Assembly (NCBI RefSeq): GCF_021044795.1
Contig: NZ_JAJNOP010000001.1
Direction: 5' to 3' (one strand)
Length of the DNA: 64,000 bases
Source of the DNA: Acidaminococcus hominis
Lineage (GTDB): Bacteria; Bacillota; Negativicutes; Acidaminococcales; Acidaminococcaceae
Part shown: one piece after another, positions 17,586 to 26,250 of the stretch
Numbering within the stretch: the stretch's first letter is position 1
How the letters are laid out: each line of letters starts with the position of its first letter
Program-made: the position numbers and the translations under genes
The notes under the pieces: generated by a model
Seen by the model: the letters and a program-made list of their open reading frames with translations, nothing else
What the model was told of the DNA's origin: nothing
Databases searched by the model: none

Positions 17586-19526
17586 TCAGAAGTCCAGGTT
17601 GGTAACCTTGCCGGCATTTTCCTCGATGAACTGCCGCCGAGGTTCAACCTTGTCCCCCATAAGCACGGAGAAAATGGAATCGGCATTGGCCGCATCTTCT
17701 AGCTGTACCTGGAGCACCGTCCGCTTGCTAGGATCCATAGTGGTTTCCCACAGCTGTTCCGGGTTCATTTCGCCCAAGCCTTTGTAGCGCTGCACGTAGG
17801 GGTTGTTGTTTCTGCCCACTTCATCCAGTTTCTGCTGGAGTTCGTCATCGCTGTAGGCGTAGGTGTGCTTTTTCCCGGTACGGATCAGGTACAGGGGCGG
17901 CTGGGCAATGAACACATTGCCGTGGATAATCAAGGGTTTCATATACCGGTAGAAGAAGGTCAGGAGCAGGGTTCTGATGTGGGCCCCGTCCACGTCCGCA
18001 TCGGTCATGATGATGATCTTGCCGTAGCGGATCTTCTCGATATTGAATTCTTCCCCGATGCCGCAGCCAAAGGCCGTAATCATGGCCCGGATTTCCTGGC
18101 TGTTGAGCATCTTGTCCATACGGGCTTTTTCTACGTTCAAAATCTTGCCCCGCAGCGGCAGGATGGCCTGGAAATTTCTGTCCCGGCCCTGTTTGGCGCT
18201 GCCGCCTGCGGAGTCCCCTTCTACCAGGTAGATTTCGGTTTCTTCCGCATTCTTGCTGGAGCAGTCAGCCAGTTTGCCCGGCAAAGAGCTGACTTCCAAA
18301 GCAGACTTTCTGCGGGTCAGGTCCCTGGCTTTTCTAGCAGCAGCCCGTGCCCGGTTGGCCATAACGGCCTTATCGATGATTTTCTTGGCTACGGGAGCAT
18401 TTTCTTCGAAGTATTCGGTCAGGGCTTCGGACACCATGTTGTCCACAATGCCCCGGACTTCACTGTTGCCCAGTTTGGTCTTGGTCTGGCCTTCGAACTG
18501 GGGTTCCCGGACCTTCAAGCTCATGACGCAGGTAAGACCTTCCCGGACATCGTCCCCGGACAGGTTTTCCTCGTTTTCCTTCAAAAGTCCGTTTTTCCGG
18601 GCGTAATCGTTGATGCACCGGGTCAGGGCCTGTTTCAGGCCGGCCAGATGGGTGCCGCCCTCTTCCGTATTGATGTTGTTGACAAAAGTATAGATATTTT
18701 CCGTGTAGGCGTCCGTATACTGCATGGCCACTTCCACGATGGTATCCTGCCGTTCCCCTTCCACGTAGATGGGGGGTTCGTGCAGGGCTTCCTTGCCCTT
18801 GTTGATGAATTCCACAAAAGAAACAATGCCGCCTTCGTAGTGGAAGGTCTCATCGGCGCCGGATCTTTCGTCGGTGAGCTGGATCTTGACGCCCTTGTTC
18901 AGGAAAGCCAGTTCCCGAATCCGGTGCTTCAAGGTATCGTAGCTGTACACGGTTTCCGTGAAAATGGTGTCATCGGGCCAGAAGGTTACGCTGGTCCCGG
19001 TTTCGTTTTCCGGACAGGTGCCTTTTTCGTACAGGGGACGGGTGGTTTTGCCCTTGGAAAATTCAATGCCGTAGATTTTTCCGTTCTTTTTGACTTCCAC
19101 CACCATGCGCTTGCTCAGGGCATTTACGCAGGATACGCCAACCCCGTGCAGACCGCCGGAAACCTTATAGCCCCCATCGCCGAACTTGCCGCCGGCGTGG
19201 AGCACGGTCATAACCACTTCAATGGCGGGTTTGCCCACCTTATGCATTTCTACCGGAATACCGCGGCCGTTATCGGTAACGGTAATGCTGTTGTCATCAT
19301 GGATGAACACGTGGATGTGGTCACAGTAGCCAGCCAGCGCTTCGTCGATACTGTTGTCGATGACTTCGTACACCAGGTGGTGCAGCCCTCTGCCGCTGAT
19401 GCTGCCGATATACATACTGGGACGCTTGCGGACGGCTTCCAGACCCTCCAATACCTGGATCTGCTCAGCGCCGTAATCACCATGGACGGCAATTTCTTCT
19501 TCAATCGATTGTTTCTTCTTTGCCAT
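17586..19526 (-). CDS. gyrB: DNA gyrase subunit B
   Basis: The ATPase subunit of gyrase. The 646 residues include the GHKL ATP site (EVIDNSIDEALAGY, VTDNGRGIPVE, GGLHGVGVSCVNALS), the transducer domain, the TOPRIM motif LVEGDSAGGSAKQGRDR with MTDADVDGAHIRTLLLTFF, and the C-terminal YKGLGEMNPEQLWETTMDP. The length is typical of Firmicutes GyrB. It follows remB and precedes thiN. AGG-rich ribosome-binding site GGGAGG precedes the ATG. Confidence 0.97.
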   Translation of the reverse strand: MAKKKQSIEEEIAVHGDYGAEQIQVLEGLEAVRKRPSMYIGSISGRGLHHLVYEVIDNSIDEALAGYCDHIHVFIHDDNSITVTDNGRGIPVEMHKVGKPAIEVVMTVLHAGGKFGDGGYKVSGGLHGVGVSCVNALSKRMVVEVKKNGKIYGIEFSKGKTTRPLYEKGTCPENETGTSVTFWPDDTIFTETVYSYDTLKHRIRELAFLNKGVKIQLTDERSGADETFHYEGGIVSFVEFINKGKEALHEPPIYVEGERQDTIVEVAMQYTDAYTENIYTFVNNINTEEGGTHLAGLKQALTRCINDYARKNGLLKENEENLSGDDVREGLTCVMSLKVREPQFEGQTKTKLGNSEVRGIVDNMVSEALTEYFEENAPVAKKIIDKAVMANRARAAARKARDLTRRKSALEVSSLPGKLADCSSKNAEETEIYLVEGDSAGGSAKQGRDRNFQAILPLRGKILNVEKARMDKMLNSQEIRAMITAFGCGIGEEFNIEKIRYGKIIIMTDADVDGAHIRTLLLTFFYRYMKPLIIHGNVFIAQPPLYLIRTGKKHTYAYSDDELQQKLDEVGRNNNPYVQRYKGLGEMNPEQLWETTMDPSKRTVLQVQLEDAANADSIFSVLMGDKVEPRRQFIEENAGKVTNLDF

Positions 19527-19546
19527 ACAAACCTCCCGAATTCTGC

Positions 19547-19774
19547 TTATCGTCTTTGCAATGTTTTGCTGGAAATACCGGACAGGATAATCTTATCCAC
19601 GGTAACCACACAGCTGGAGGGAGGAAATTCCTCCGTCAGGTCAATGACCTGGTGGGCCTCAATCTTGGGCTTCAGGAAGAAGCGGTACAGATTGGTCCGT
19701 TTGTTCCGGATATCAAAAATCCCAATGATTTCATCATTGCGGACAACGTAGTTATTTCCCACGTGCAGGTACAT
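19547..19774 (-). CDS. remB: RemB-like DUF370 protein
   Basis: This 75-residue protein (MYLHVGNNYVVRNDEIIGIF) matches DUF370, the family of Bacillus RemA/RemB (YaaB), which lies between recF and gyrB there as well. RemA-type proteins bind DNA and control matrix and osmoprotection genes in Bacillus; the role of the yaaB-type paralogue is less clear. It has the family pattern of a strand-rich first half with FDIRN followed by a basic second half. It overlaps the end of dciA by 23 bases. Confidence 0.85.
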   Translation of the reverse strand: MYLHVGNNYVVRNDEIIGIFDIRNKRTNLYRFFLKPKIEAHQVIDLTEEFPPSSCVVTVDKIILSGISSKTLQRR

Positions 19775-20486
19775 AAAACCGACTCCTTTTTGCTCTCGAC
19801 AAAATGCGTTCCACCAGTTCTGGATTCAATTTATCCGGTGTCAGTCCCCGGTCCAGCATTACCGCAAAGGCTTTTTCCAGGTCCGTGGCATCAGGTTTCA
19901 GGGCCTCATTCATGGCCCATTCTTCCAGAACGGCTTTAACGTCAGTAAATGTTATTCTATCACAATTTAGCGTTTCTCGGCAATCTTCCCAGCGCAGCCA
20001 GGGACTTTTCTCCAGGGCCCGGCGGATTTCCCGCCGTTTTTCAGCCAGTTGTTTCCGGGCACAGGTGGCGCAGATTTCCTCATCCCCAATCAGCGGCACG
20101 CCGCACACCGGACAGCGCCGGTTGGGGTCCACCTTGGGAATAAAGGGTCCCTGGTCATCCAGTTTGGGGGCTGCCGGCTCATCCAGAATGCCATGGTAAA
20201 ACTTCAGCTCCCGGATGATCCGGTGCCGGCCAGGGCGATACCCGGGCAGGCTCTGGTTGATTTTCCCCAGCAGCTGGCCCTGCATCATCATCAGATTGTG
20301 GGACCAGGCCGGGTTATCCGTATGCAGGTACAATACCCCATTTTCCAGCCGGTAGGGCTGGGAATGGTTGGCCGCCGTATGGCCGATGATATCGGCCCAA
20401 TGGGTCCGCAAATGGTACATGATATATTTCTGCTTGGCATCCTTGCTTTTCAGCACCTTCAACACCAGCAGCTCAGCATCCTTCAT
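19752..20486 (-). CDS. DUF721/DciA-like protein with C-terminal zinc ribbon
   Basis: The 244-residue product begins with a DUF721 domain (about 1-95: RTHWADIIGHTAANHSQPYR, LENGVLYLHTDNPAWSHNLM). Proteins with this domain include DciA, the ancestral loader or operator of the DnaB helicase in bacteria that lack DnaC/DnaI. After a linker there is a zinc ribbon CPVCGVPLIGDEEICATC at about 125-142 and then a helical tail of about 100 residues ending in a basic segment. It overlaps recF by 14 bases. Position among dnaN, recF and gyrB supports a replication role; helicase loading is inference from the family. Confidence 0.8.
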   Translation of the reverse strand: MKDAELLVLKVLKSKDAKQKYIMYHLRTHWADIIGHTAANHSQPYRLENGVLYLHTDNPAWSHNLMMMQGQLLGKINQSLPGYRPGRHRIIRELKFYHGILDEPAAPKLDDQGPFIPKVDPNRRCPVCGVPLIGDEEICATCARKQLAEKRREIRRALEKSPWLRWEDCRETLNCDRITFTDVKAVLEEWAMNEALKPDATDLEKAFAVMLDRGLTPDKLNPELVERILSRAKRSRFYVPARGK

Positions 20487-21621
20487 GACCGTCCTCCTGC
20501 AGGCTGCCGTTTTCCACTGCGTAGGCAGCCCAATCTCCGCTGGCCGGAGCCAAGGCCCGGTCGTTCACCGTCAAAAGGGTCTGGACCGTGCCGCTGATAA
20601 AGCCCAGCAGCTTTTCCCGACGGCTGCTGTCCAGTTCACTAAGTACATCATCTAACAGCAGCACTGGATATTCGCTGCGCACGGCCTTGATAAATTCCAG
20701 TTCCGACAGCTTCAGCGCCAAAGCGGCGGTCCGCTGCTGGCCCTGGGACCCATAGGTTCTCAGCGCCCGTCCTGCGTGGAGAATTTCCAGGTCGTCCCGG
20801 TGAGGCCCCACGCTGGTGTAGCCCCGGACATAGTCCAGCCGGTGCCGAGCCTTCAGCTCCTCCTGGTACAGGGCCTCCCACTGGGACCGGTCTCCCCGCT
20901 CCGTCAGCACTGCTTCTCCCTGGCCCCGTTTCTGCACATAGGAAAGGGACAGCGCACCGGTTGTCCCTGTAATTCCGTCATAAACCCGTTGGGCAGCCTG
21001 AACAATCCCCCCCAAAGCCTGCAAACGAAAATCCAAAATTCCTGCCGCCAGCTGGGAAAGGGCTACATCCCAAACAGAAAGCTGGGCTTCGTCCAACTTT
21101 TCCGCTTCCCGGCACTGCTTCAAAAATTTGTTCCGCTGCTGCAGGACTCGGTTGTACTTGCTCAAAAGGTCGTAGTATACCGGACTGATCTGGGCAATTT
21201 CCATATCTAGAAATTTTCGGCGCAGGGACGGATCTCCCTTGACCAACAGCAGGTCATCCGGGGTGAAAAGCACCAGATTCAGTTGGCCGTACTGCTCCTT
21301 CGGGGTCACAGGCGTCCCATTTAACAGGTTTTCTTTTTTCAGTTTCCCCCGTTCATGGTACCGTTTCACCAGCAGGGTATTTTCCCCGAACCGGTCACGG
21401 TACGTGACTTCTGCTGCCCATTCTTCTGCGCCAAAGCTGGGAAGCTCCTCCTCATGCCGGGTACGGAACGAAAATCCCCGGGCACCGTAATAGATGCCCT
21501 CCAGCAGATTGGTTTTTCCCTGGGCATTATTTCCGTAAAATACGGTCACGTCATGATGCAGGGGAAGGTTTACGTGATCATAATTGCGAAAATGGTGCAG
21601 GCGCAGACGCTCCACTCTCAT
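20473..21621 (-). CDS. recF: DNA replication and repair protein RecF
   Basis: An SMC-like ATPase that acts with RecO and RecR to load RecA at gaps. The 382-residue chain has Walker A GNNAQGKTNLLEGIYY, the signature region GSQGQQRTAALALKLSE and Walker B YPVLLLDDVLSELD. Its ATG overlaps the TAA of dnaN by one base. The small S4-domain gene that often lies between dnaN and recF in Firmicutes is absent. Confidence 0.95.
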   Translation of the reverse strand: MRVERLRLHHFRNYDHVNLPLHHDVTVFYGNNAQGKTNLLEGIYYGARGFSFRTRHEEELPSFGAEEWAAEVTYRDRFGENTLLVKRYHERGKLKKENLLNGTPVTPKEQYGQLNLVLFTPDDLLLVKGDPSLRRKFLDMEIAQISPVYYDLLSKYNRVLQQRNKFLKQCREAEKLDEAQLSVWDVALSQLAAGILDFRLQALGGIVQAAQRVYDGITGTTGALSLSYVQKRGQGEAVLTERGDRSQWEALYQEELKARHRLDYVRGYTSVGPHRDDLEILHAGRALRTYGSQGQQRTAALALKLSELEFIKAVRSEYPVLLLDDVLSELDSSRREKLLGFISGTVQTLLTVNDRALAPASGDWAAYAVENGSLQEDGHEGC

Positions 21622-22748
21622 TAGAAAATTACCCGTACCGGCGTAACAATGTAGGTATAGCTTTCATCATTTTCCGGAGTGAGCCGGGCCGGAGACAGGG
21701 AACTGTTGGTTTCCAGCACCACCCGGTCCGTATCGCATTTTTTAAAGAACTCCAGCAGGTACTTGGAGTTGAAGGCAATATTCAAGGGCAGTTCTTCCCC
21801 AATGGTCACGCAGGAAAGTTCTTCCCGGCCCTGCCCCAGATCGCTGACCGTAGAAGACAGCACCAGCCGGTCATTTTCCAAGGACAGGCGCACAATGCTG
21901 TATTCATCATGGGAGAATAAGGTCACCCGCTGCACGGCCTTTTCCACTTCCGTCCGTTCCAGGACGGTCCGGTTTTTGAAAGAAGGCGGGATGGGTTTGG
22001 TATAATCCGGGAAACGGCCTTCAATCAGGCTGGAAATAATGGTTAAATCCCCTACTTCTACCTGTAACTGACGGTTTTCCAGGGTCAGCACCACATCTCC
22101 AGGCAAATCCCCATTTAAATTGGCACTGATTTCCTTCAGTACCCGGGCAGGAATCAGCATGGAGAAATTGCTGTCGTCCCCCTCTTCCAGTTCCACCGTT
22201 TTGATGGCCAGCCGGTGGGTGTTGGTTCCTACGGCAGTCAGGGTTTTGCCTTTTTTCTCAAAGAACACACCGGTATACAGGGGTCGCTGTTCATCTGTGG
22301 AACAGGCGTATACGGTAGAAGAAATCAGACTGCCAATCATTTCGTCCTTTAAATGCATTACCTGGTCCTGTTTCAGTCCCGGCAGTGCAGGATAATCTTC
22401 ATAGTCCATCAAAGGAATATGGTATTTCCCATGGGCTTTGCTGGCTTCAATGGTTAACTCTTTTTCATTTTCCTGTTGACTTAAAGTAACTACTTCATCA
22501 TTGTCAAAACGGGTAAACAGATCACCGATGGCCTTTACAGGAACCAGCAGTTCTCCAGCTTCAAGACCGTTGACCTGCAGGATATCACGCATACAAAAGT
22601 TGGTATCCATGGCAATGAGCTGCAGGACATTTTCCTGGAGAATCATATGAATCCCCGAGAAAATGGGGGAATTGGGACTTGATGAAATGGCTTTCTTTAC
22701 GATATTAATGGCTTTGGCCAATTGGCTGCTTTGGCATGAAAACTGCAT
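21621..22748 (-). CDS. dnaN: DNA polymerase III beta subunit (sliding clamp)
   Basis: The 375-residue ring-forming clamp tethers polymerase III to DNA. The three-fold repeated clamp domains can be followed (MQFSCQSSQLAKAINIVKKA at the start, GRFPDYTKPIPP in the second domain, and the ending YTYIVTPVRVIF, which resembles the usual Y-IMP-R beta-clamp C-terminus with Thr in place of Met). It follows dnaA after a 244-base gap that contains DnaA boxes and the presumed unwinding site. Confidence 0.96.
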   Translation of the reverse strand: MQFSCQSSQLAKAINIVKKAISSSPNSPIFSGIHMILQENVLQLIAMDTNFCMRDILQVNGLEAGELLVPVKAIGDLFTRFDNDEVVTLSQQENEKELTIEASKAHGKYHIPLMDYEDYPALPGLKQDQVMHLKDEMIGSLISSTVYACSTDEQRPLYTGVFFEKKGKTLTAVGTNTHRLAIKTVELEEGDDSNFSMLIPARVLKEISANLNGDLPGDVVLTLENRQLQVEVGDLTIISSLIEGRFPDYTKPIPPSFKNRTVLERTEVEKAVQRVTLFSHDEYSIVRLSLENDRLVLSSTVSDLGQGREELSCVTIGEELPLNIAFNSKYLLEFFKKCDTDRVVLETNSSLSPARLTPENDESYTYIVTPVRVIF

Positions 22749-22759
22749 GGCAGATCCTC

Positions 22760-22829
22760 CTTTTTTCTATATCGCTGAAATATATAAAATTCGTAATCAT
22801 CGTAGTAGGGGGTGTGGGTATGTGGATAA
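22760..22829 (-). other. Probable origin unwinding element: DnaA box, DnaA-trios, AT-rich stretch
   Basis: On the minus strand a perfect DnaA box (22821-22829) is followed by a short GC-rich spacer, then CTACTACGATGATTACGA (22791-22808), a run of trinucleotides like the DnaA-trios of Bacillus oriC, then an AT-rich stretch (22760-22790). This order matches the basal unwinding system known from Bacillus. Confidence 0.7.
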
Positions 22830-22987
22830 GTGGGGGATATCCAGGTTTTAAGCCATTTTCCGGGTCTAAAAACCTTGTGGATAACCCTGTTCACGTTATC
22901 CACATACCCACATCCGGCGCGGCTTTGCGACTTGTCCACACTTTTTTACACAAGTTATGCACAAAGTTATGCACAGCTTGTGGATAA
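22821..22987. other. oriC DnaA-box cluster between dnaA and dnaN
   Basis: Six perfect boxes: 22821-22829, 22876-22884 and 22979-22987 on the minus strand, 22896-22904, 22955-22963 and 22967-22975 on the plus strand. Density and position between dnaA and dnaN mark this as part of the chromosomal origin. Confidence 0.9.
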
Positions 22988-22992
22988 CTATT

Positions 22993-24387
22993 TTATTTTT
23001 TCAGTTCCGCAATGAGATCGTTGATTTTCCGGTCCAAAATGGCATCTTCCTGCCGTTCTTTGGCAATTTTTTCACAGGCGTGGATTACCGTGGTGTGATC
23101 CCGGCCCCCAAAACTTTCTCCGATCCGGGGCAGGGATAGGTCCGTCATTTCCCGGGCCAGATACATGGCAATCTGTCGGGGATATACTACGTTCCGAGTC
23201 CGTTTCTTGGCTTTCAGGTCGTCTACGCGGATTTTATATTCAGACGCTACCATCTGTTGGATGGCTTCTACGGATATAATTTTGGCCGTACTGGTAATAT
23301 TCAGGTCTTTTAAGGCTTTCCGGGTCAGTTCCAGGTCAATGGGCTGGTGTGTCAGGTCGGCAAAGGCCCGGACCTTGGTGTAGGCGCCTTCCAGTTCACG
23401 GATGTTGGTCTGGATGCTGCTGGCAATCATCAAAATTACATCATTGGGGAAATCGATATGGTCGTTTTGGGCCATGTTGCGCAAAATAGCCATCCGGGTT
23501 TCCAGGTCAGGATGCTGGATATCTACTGTAAGACCCCATTCAAACCGGCTGGTCAGCCGTTCTTCCAGGGTATCCAGTTCAGAAGGTTTCCGGTCGCTGG
23601 AGATGATGATCTGTTTTTCTGCTTTGTACAGGGTTTCGAAGGTATGGAAGAATTCTTCCTGGGTGGATTCCTTTTTCCGCAGAAATTGGATATCGTCGAT
23701 AAGCAGTACATCGATATTTCTGTATTTATTCCGAAAGGCTTCTGTTTTGTTGCTTTGGATGGCGCCGATCAGTTCATTGGTAAATACTTCACTGGAAGTA
23801 TAAAGAATTTTCATTTCCGGATGATTCTGGTGAATCCGGTTTCCGATGGCGTTCATCAAGTGGGTCTTGCCCAGTCCGGAATCACTGTAGAGGAAAAAGG
23901 GGTTGTAGGCTTTGGCCGGGTTGTTGGCTACGGCCAGGGCTGCTGCATGGGCAATCCGGTTGGAGTTGCCGATGACGAAGTTTTCAAAGACGTATTTGGG
24001 AGAAAGGTTGCTTTGAAATTCCTGGGTGGGCTGTTTGGCCGCCGGTTTGGGGAACTGGGCCTTTACAGGAGCAGGGGGGACAGCCTGAGCATCATCCGGG
24101 AAGAGATTTCCTTCTTCCTTTTTTTCTTCTACCACCTGGACTTCCAATTTCATGGGTCTGTTGCAGATCATGGAAAGGTCTTCCTGTAAACTTTCCACAA
24201 AGTGGTTTTCCAGCCAATCTTTGGTAAAGTTGTTGGGAACGTCGATGGTCAGGGTGGTGTCCGTCAGGGAGGCTGGCTTTACCTGCCTCATCCACCGCTG
24301 AAACGAACTTTTTCCTGTGCTATTTTGACTGTTTTCTGCTGCAGCCAGGAGATTTTTCCATACTGGAAGCAGATTTTCATTGTTCAT
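22993..24387 (-). CDS. dnaA: Chromosomal replication initiator protein DnaA
   Basis: Binds TTATNCACA boxes and melts the origin. The 464-residue protein has the four usual domains: an N-terminal interaction domain (about 1-90), a proline-rich linker (about 90-120), the AAA+ domain with Walker A DSGLGKTHLMNAIG and Walker B LLIDDIQFL, and the DNA-binding domain with GGRDHTTVIHACEKI. DnaA boxes lie on both sides of the gene. The promoter at 24424-24452 lies close to upstream boxes, which suggests autoregulation. Confidence 0.97.
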   Translation of the reverse strand: MNNENLLPVWKNLLAAAENSQNSTGKSSFQRWMRQVKPASLTDTTLTIDVPNNFTKDWLENHFVESLQEDLSMICNRPMKLEVQVVEEKKEEGNLFPDDAQAVPPAPVKAQFPKPAAKQPTQEFQSNLSPKYVFENFVIGNSNRIAHAAALAVANNPAKAYNPFFLYSDSGLGKTHLMNAIGNRIHQNHPEMKILYTSSEVFTNELIGAIQSNKTEAFRNKYRNIDVLLIDDIQFLRKKESTQEEFFHTFETLYKAEKQIIISSDRKPSELDTLEERLTSRFEWGLTVDIQHPDLETRMAILRNMAQNDHIDFPNDVILMIASSIQTNIRELEGAYTKVRAFADLTHQPIDLELTRKALKDLNITSTAKIISVEAIQQMVASEYKIRVDDLKAKKRTRNVVYPRQIAMYLAREMTDLSLPRIGESFGGRDHTTVIHACEKIAKERQEDAILDRKINDLIAELKK

Positions 24388-24423
24388 TGCCGATCCATCC
24401 TTTTTTTATACTTTGGAAACATC

Positions 24424-24452
24424 ATTATACCATATGAACTGCTTTTCCTGAA
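24424..24452 (-). promoter_or_regulatory. Probable dnaA promoter
   Basis: TATAAT (24424-24429, minus strand) with a weak -35 TTCAGG 17 bases upstream. The nearest DnaA box starts about 30 bases further upstream. Confidence 0.55.
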
Positions 24453-24480
24453 AGGACGCCTGTGGAAAAACTTGTGGACA

Positions 24481-24612
24481 TGTGGATAAAGTTGGCTTTT
24501 CCACGGGGATAAGCCCCGAATTTTACAGGATTTTAGGGGTTTTTCCACAAGAAAAAAATTAAACACAGAAAGTTATCCACAGGTGTGGATAACTTTGGGG
24601 AAAAGTGCATAA
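24481..24612. other. oriC DnaA-box cluster upstream of dnaA
   Basis: Within the 434-base gene-free stretch 24388-24821, perfect boxes lie at 24481-24489 (minus), 24573-24581 (plus) and 24584-24592 (minus), with a one-mismatch box at 24604-24612 (minus). Genes diverge here, leftward dnaA and rightward from 24822, as expected close to a bidirectional origin. The rest of the gap shows only the dnaA promoter and a TATAAT at 24756-24761. Confidence 0.85.
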
Positions 24613-24755
24613 CTTGGGGCTTCCAGGGCTTGAAACGAACGGATGTTCTGTGGAAAAAAAATGGGGAAAAAAGGGGGTACTCTTTGGCTCTGTTTTTACG
24701 GAAAAGACAAAGCTAACAAAATAATAATCCAGTGGCGGAATATGCCAAGGAATTG

Positions 24756-24761
24756 TATAAT
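24756..24761 (+). promoter_or_regulatory. -10 element of the MarR-type gene
   Basis: TATAAT at 24756-24761, about 60 bases before ATG 24822; no convincing -35. Confidence 0.4.
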
Positions 24762-24821
24762 AGGGAAAAACATGGGAAAAGGTACCGGAATCCAGGGGGT
24801 TCCAGGTCTTGGGAGGCAGGT

Positions 24822-25277
24822 ATGGAATTAAGTGAAATGATATGGAAATTAAACCGGCTGATGGCTTGGAACCGGGAATTGTACCACCAGGCAGCTTTTC
24901 ATTTGGGACTGACGGACAGTGAAATGATGATTTTTCGAGCCCTTTTGTCGGAGCCGGGGCCTTTGACCCAGGCGGATATTGCCCGTTATTGTTTCCAATC
25001 CCGGCAGACCATCAACTCGTCCCTGCTGAAAATGCAGGCTCAGGGGGACCTGGAATTGTTTCAGGAGGGGCAGCAGCGGAAAAAATGGATCCGGCTGACA
25101 GAGCAGGGAAGGCGGCGGGCCCAGGCTACCGTGGCCCGGATGAAAGAAGCGGAAGAAGCGGCGGCGGGGAGCTGCACGCCGGAAGAATGGGAAGCCGCCA
25201 GAACGGTGCTGAGACGGTACGAAGGATATTTGGAACAAAAGCTTAACGGACTGTGGCAGACTCCTGAGAAAAAATAA
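24822..25277 (+). CDS. MarR-family transcriptional regulator
   Basis: The 151-residue protein has a winged helix-turn-helix: LGLTDSEMMIFRALLSEPGP, then LTQADIARYCFQSRQTINSS as the recognition helix region, then a charged wing (EGQQRKKWIRLTEQGRRRA) and a C-terminal dimer helix. ATG 24822 is chosen because GGGAGG lies five bases upstream; an upstream frame to 24732 lacks a site. It is the first rightward gene after the origin. Its target is unknown; the following C26 hydrolase has its own promoter. The hydrophobic ligand pocket of MarR proteins cannot be judged here. Confidence 0.82.
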   Translation: MELSEMIWKLNRLMAWNRELYHQAAFHLGLTDSEMMIFRALLSEPGPLTQADIARYCFQSRQTINSSLLKMQAQGDLELFQEGQQRKKWIRLTEQGRRRAQATVARMKEAEEAAAGSCTPEEWEAARTVLRRYEGYLEQKLNGLWQTPEKK

Positions 25278-25285
25278 AGTTTTGG

Positions 25286-25314
25286 TTGCGTCTTGGACCC
25301 ACTATTTTTATAAT
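25286..25314 (+). promoter_or_regulatory. Promoter of the C26 hydrolase gene
   Basis: TTGCGT (25286-25291), 17-base spacer, TATAAT (25309-25314). Confidence 0.7.
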
Positions 25315-25380
25315 TAAGGGAGAATACGGCAGCAAACAAGAAATACACTATAAAATATATGTTTAGCAGGAGGAACAACA

Positions 25381-26109
25381 ATGTCTAAATTACGTATTGC
25401 CATTACTGCGGATACCTATCCGTATGCTTCAGAAGTAACCAATTTGGTCAAGGCGCCTTTTGCACCCCGGGATCTGGTGGAAGTCATTGCCGAGCTGGGG
25501 GCCATTCCCATGGTGCTGGCCGATGTGCCCGGTGCCAAAGGGGAAGATTATGTAGATTTGTTCGATGGGCTGATCATTCCTGGCGGCCCGGATATGGATC
25601 CTACCTTTTTCGGGGAAGAACCTTCCTGGAAAGTAGGGCGGGCCAACTACAAACGGGATGTTTTTGAACTGGAACTGTTTAATGCCTTCTACAAGGCCGG
25701 CAAGCCTATTTTTGGCATTTGCCGGGGCTGTCAGCTGATCAATATCGCTTTGGGCGGCAATGTGTACCAGGATCTGCCTTCGGAAAATCCTGCCTGTACC
25801 ATTCGTCATTCCCAAGCTGCGGAAGGCTCCTATCCCACCCATCATGTGGAAATCAAAGAGGGCAGTGCCCTGTACCATATCCTGGGAGACCGGGCTTATG
25901 TAAACTCCCGGCATCATCAGGCCGTCAAGGAAGTGGGTAAGGGCCTGGTGGTTACCGCAACGGCGCCGGACGGGGTCATTGAATGTGTGGAAACGCCGGA
26001 TTGGCAGATTGTGGCCGTCCAATGGCATCCGGAAAATATGTGGCGGGCCGATGCCGGCATGAAGCAGCTGTTTGCTGACTTCCTGGACCGGGCAGCCCAA
26101 GACAAATAA
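25381..26109 (+). CDS. Class I glutamine amidotransferase-like hydrolase (peptidase C26, PuuD-like)
   Basis: The 242-residue protein has the glutamine-amidotransferase nucleophile elbow FGICRGCQLINIALGG and the catalytic His-Glu in VQWHPENMW. With LFDGLIIPGGPDMDPTFFGEE near the N-terminus it fits the gamma-glutamyl-gamma-aminobutyrate hydrolase family, which releases glutamate from gamma-glutamyl amides. In a glutamate-fermenting organism such an activity would feed catabolism, but substrate choice is inference. AGGAGG lies before the ATG, and a strong terminator follows, so it is monocistronic. Confidence 0.85.
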   Translation: MSKLRIAITADTYPYASEVTNLVKAPFAPRDLVEVIAELGAIPMVLADVPGAKGEDYVDLFDGLIIPGGPDMDPTFFGEEPSWKVGRANYKRDVFELELFNAFYKAGKPIFGICRGCQLINIALGGNVYQDLPSENPACTIRHSQAAEGSYPTHHVEIKEGSALYHILGDRAYVNSRHHQAVKEVGKGLVVTATAPDGVIECVETPDWQIVAVQWHPENMWRADAGMKQLFADFLDRAAQDK

Positions 26110-26121
26110 AAAGATGGTTAG

Positions 26122-26156
26122 AAAAGCGGAGCTGCTGCGGCAGCTCCGCTTTTTTT
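26122..26156 (+). terminator. Terminator of the C26 hydrolase gene
   Basis: AAGCGGAGCTGC pairs with GCAGCTCCGCTT over a four-base loop, followed by T7. Confidence 0.93.
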
Positions 26157-26183
26157 GACATTGGGGTAAATTGTGTCTATAAT
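26155..26183 (+). promoter_or_regulatory. Consensus sigma-A promoter of the MATE gene
   Basis: TTGACA (26155-26160), 17-base spacer, TATAAT (26178-26183); both hexamers perfect. The -35 overlaps the T-run of the previous terminator. Confidence 0.88.
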
Positions 26184-26188
26184 TAATA

Positions 26189-26200
26189 TCCGATATCGGA
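26189..26200. promoter_or_regulatory. Palindromic candidate operator at the MATE transcription start
   Basis: TCCGATATCGGA is a perfect 12-base palindrome five bases after the -10, just where a repressor would block a consensus promoter. Confidence 0.45.
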
Positions 26201-26250
26201 CATTATGCGGCCCTGCAAACGGCCGCTGCTTTTTTTGGAGGGGAACAAGC

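Noticed and set aside
26181..26250. ATG at 26173 as MATE start
   Set aside because: It lies within the promoter, upstream of the transcription start, and lacks a ribosome-binding site; ATG 26251 follows GGAGG.
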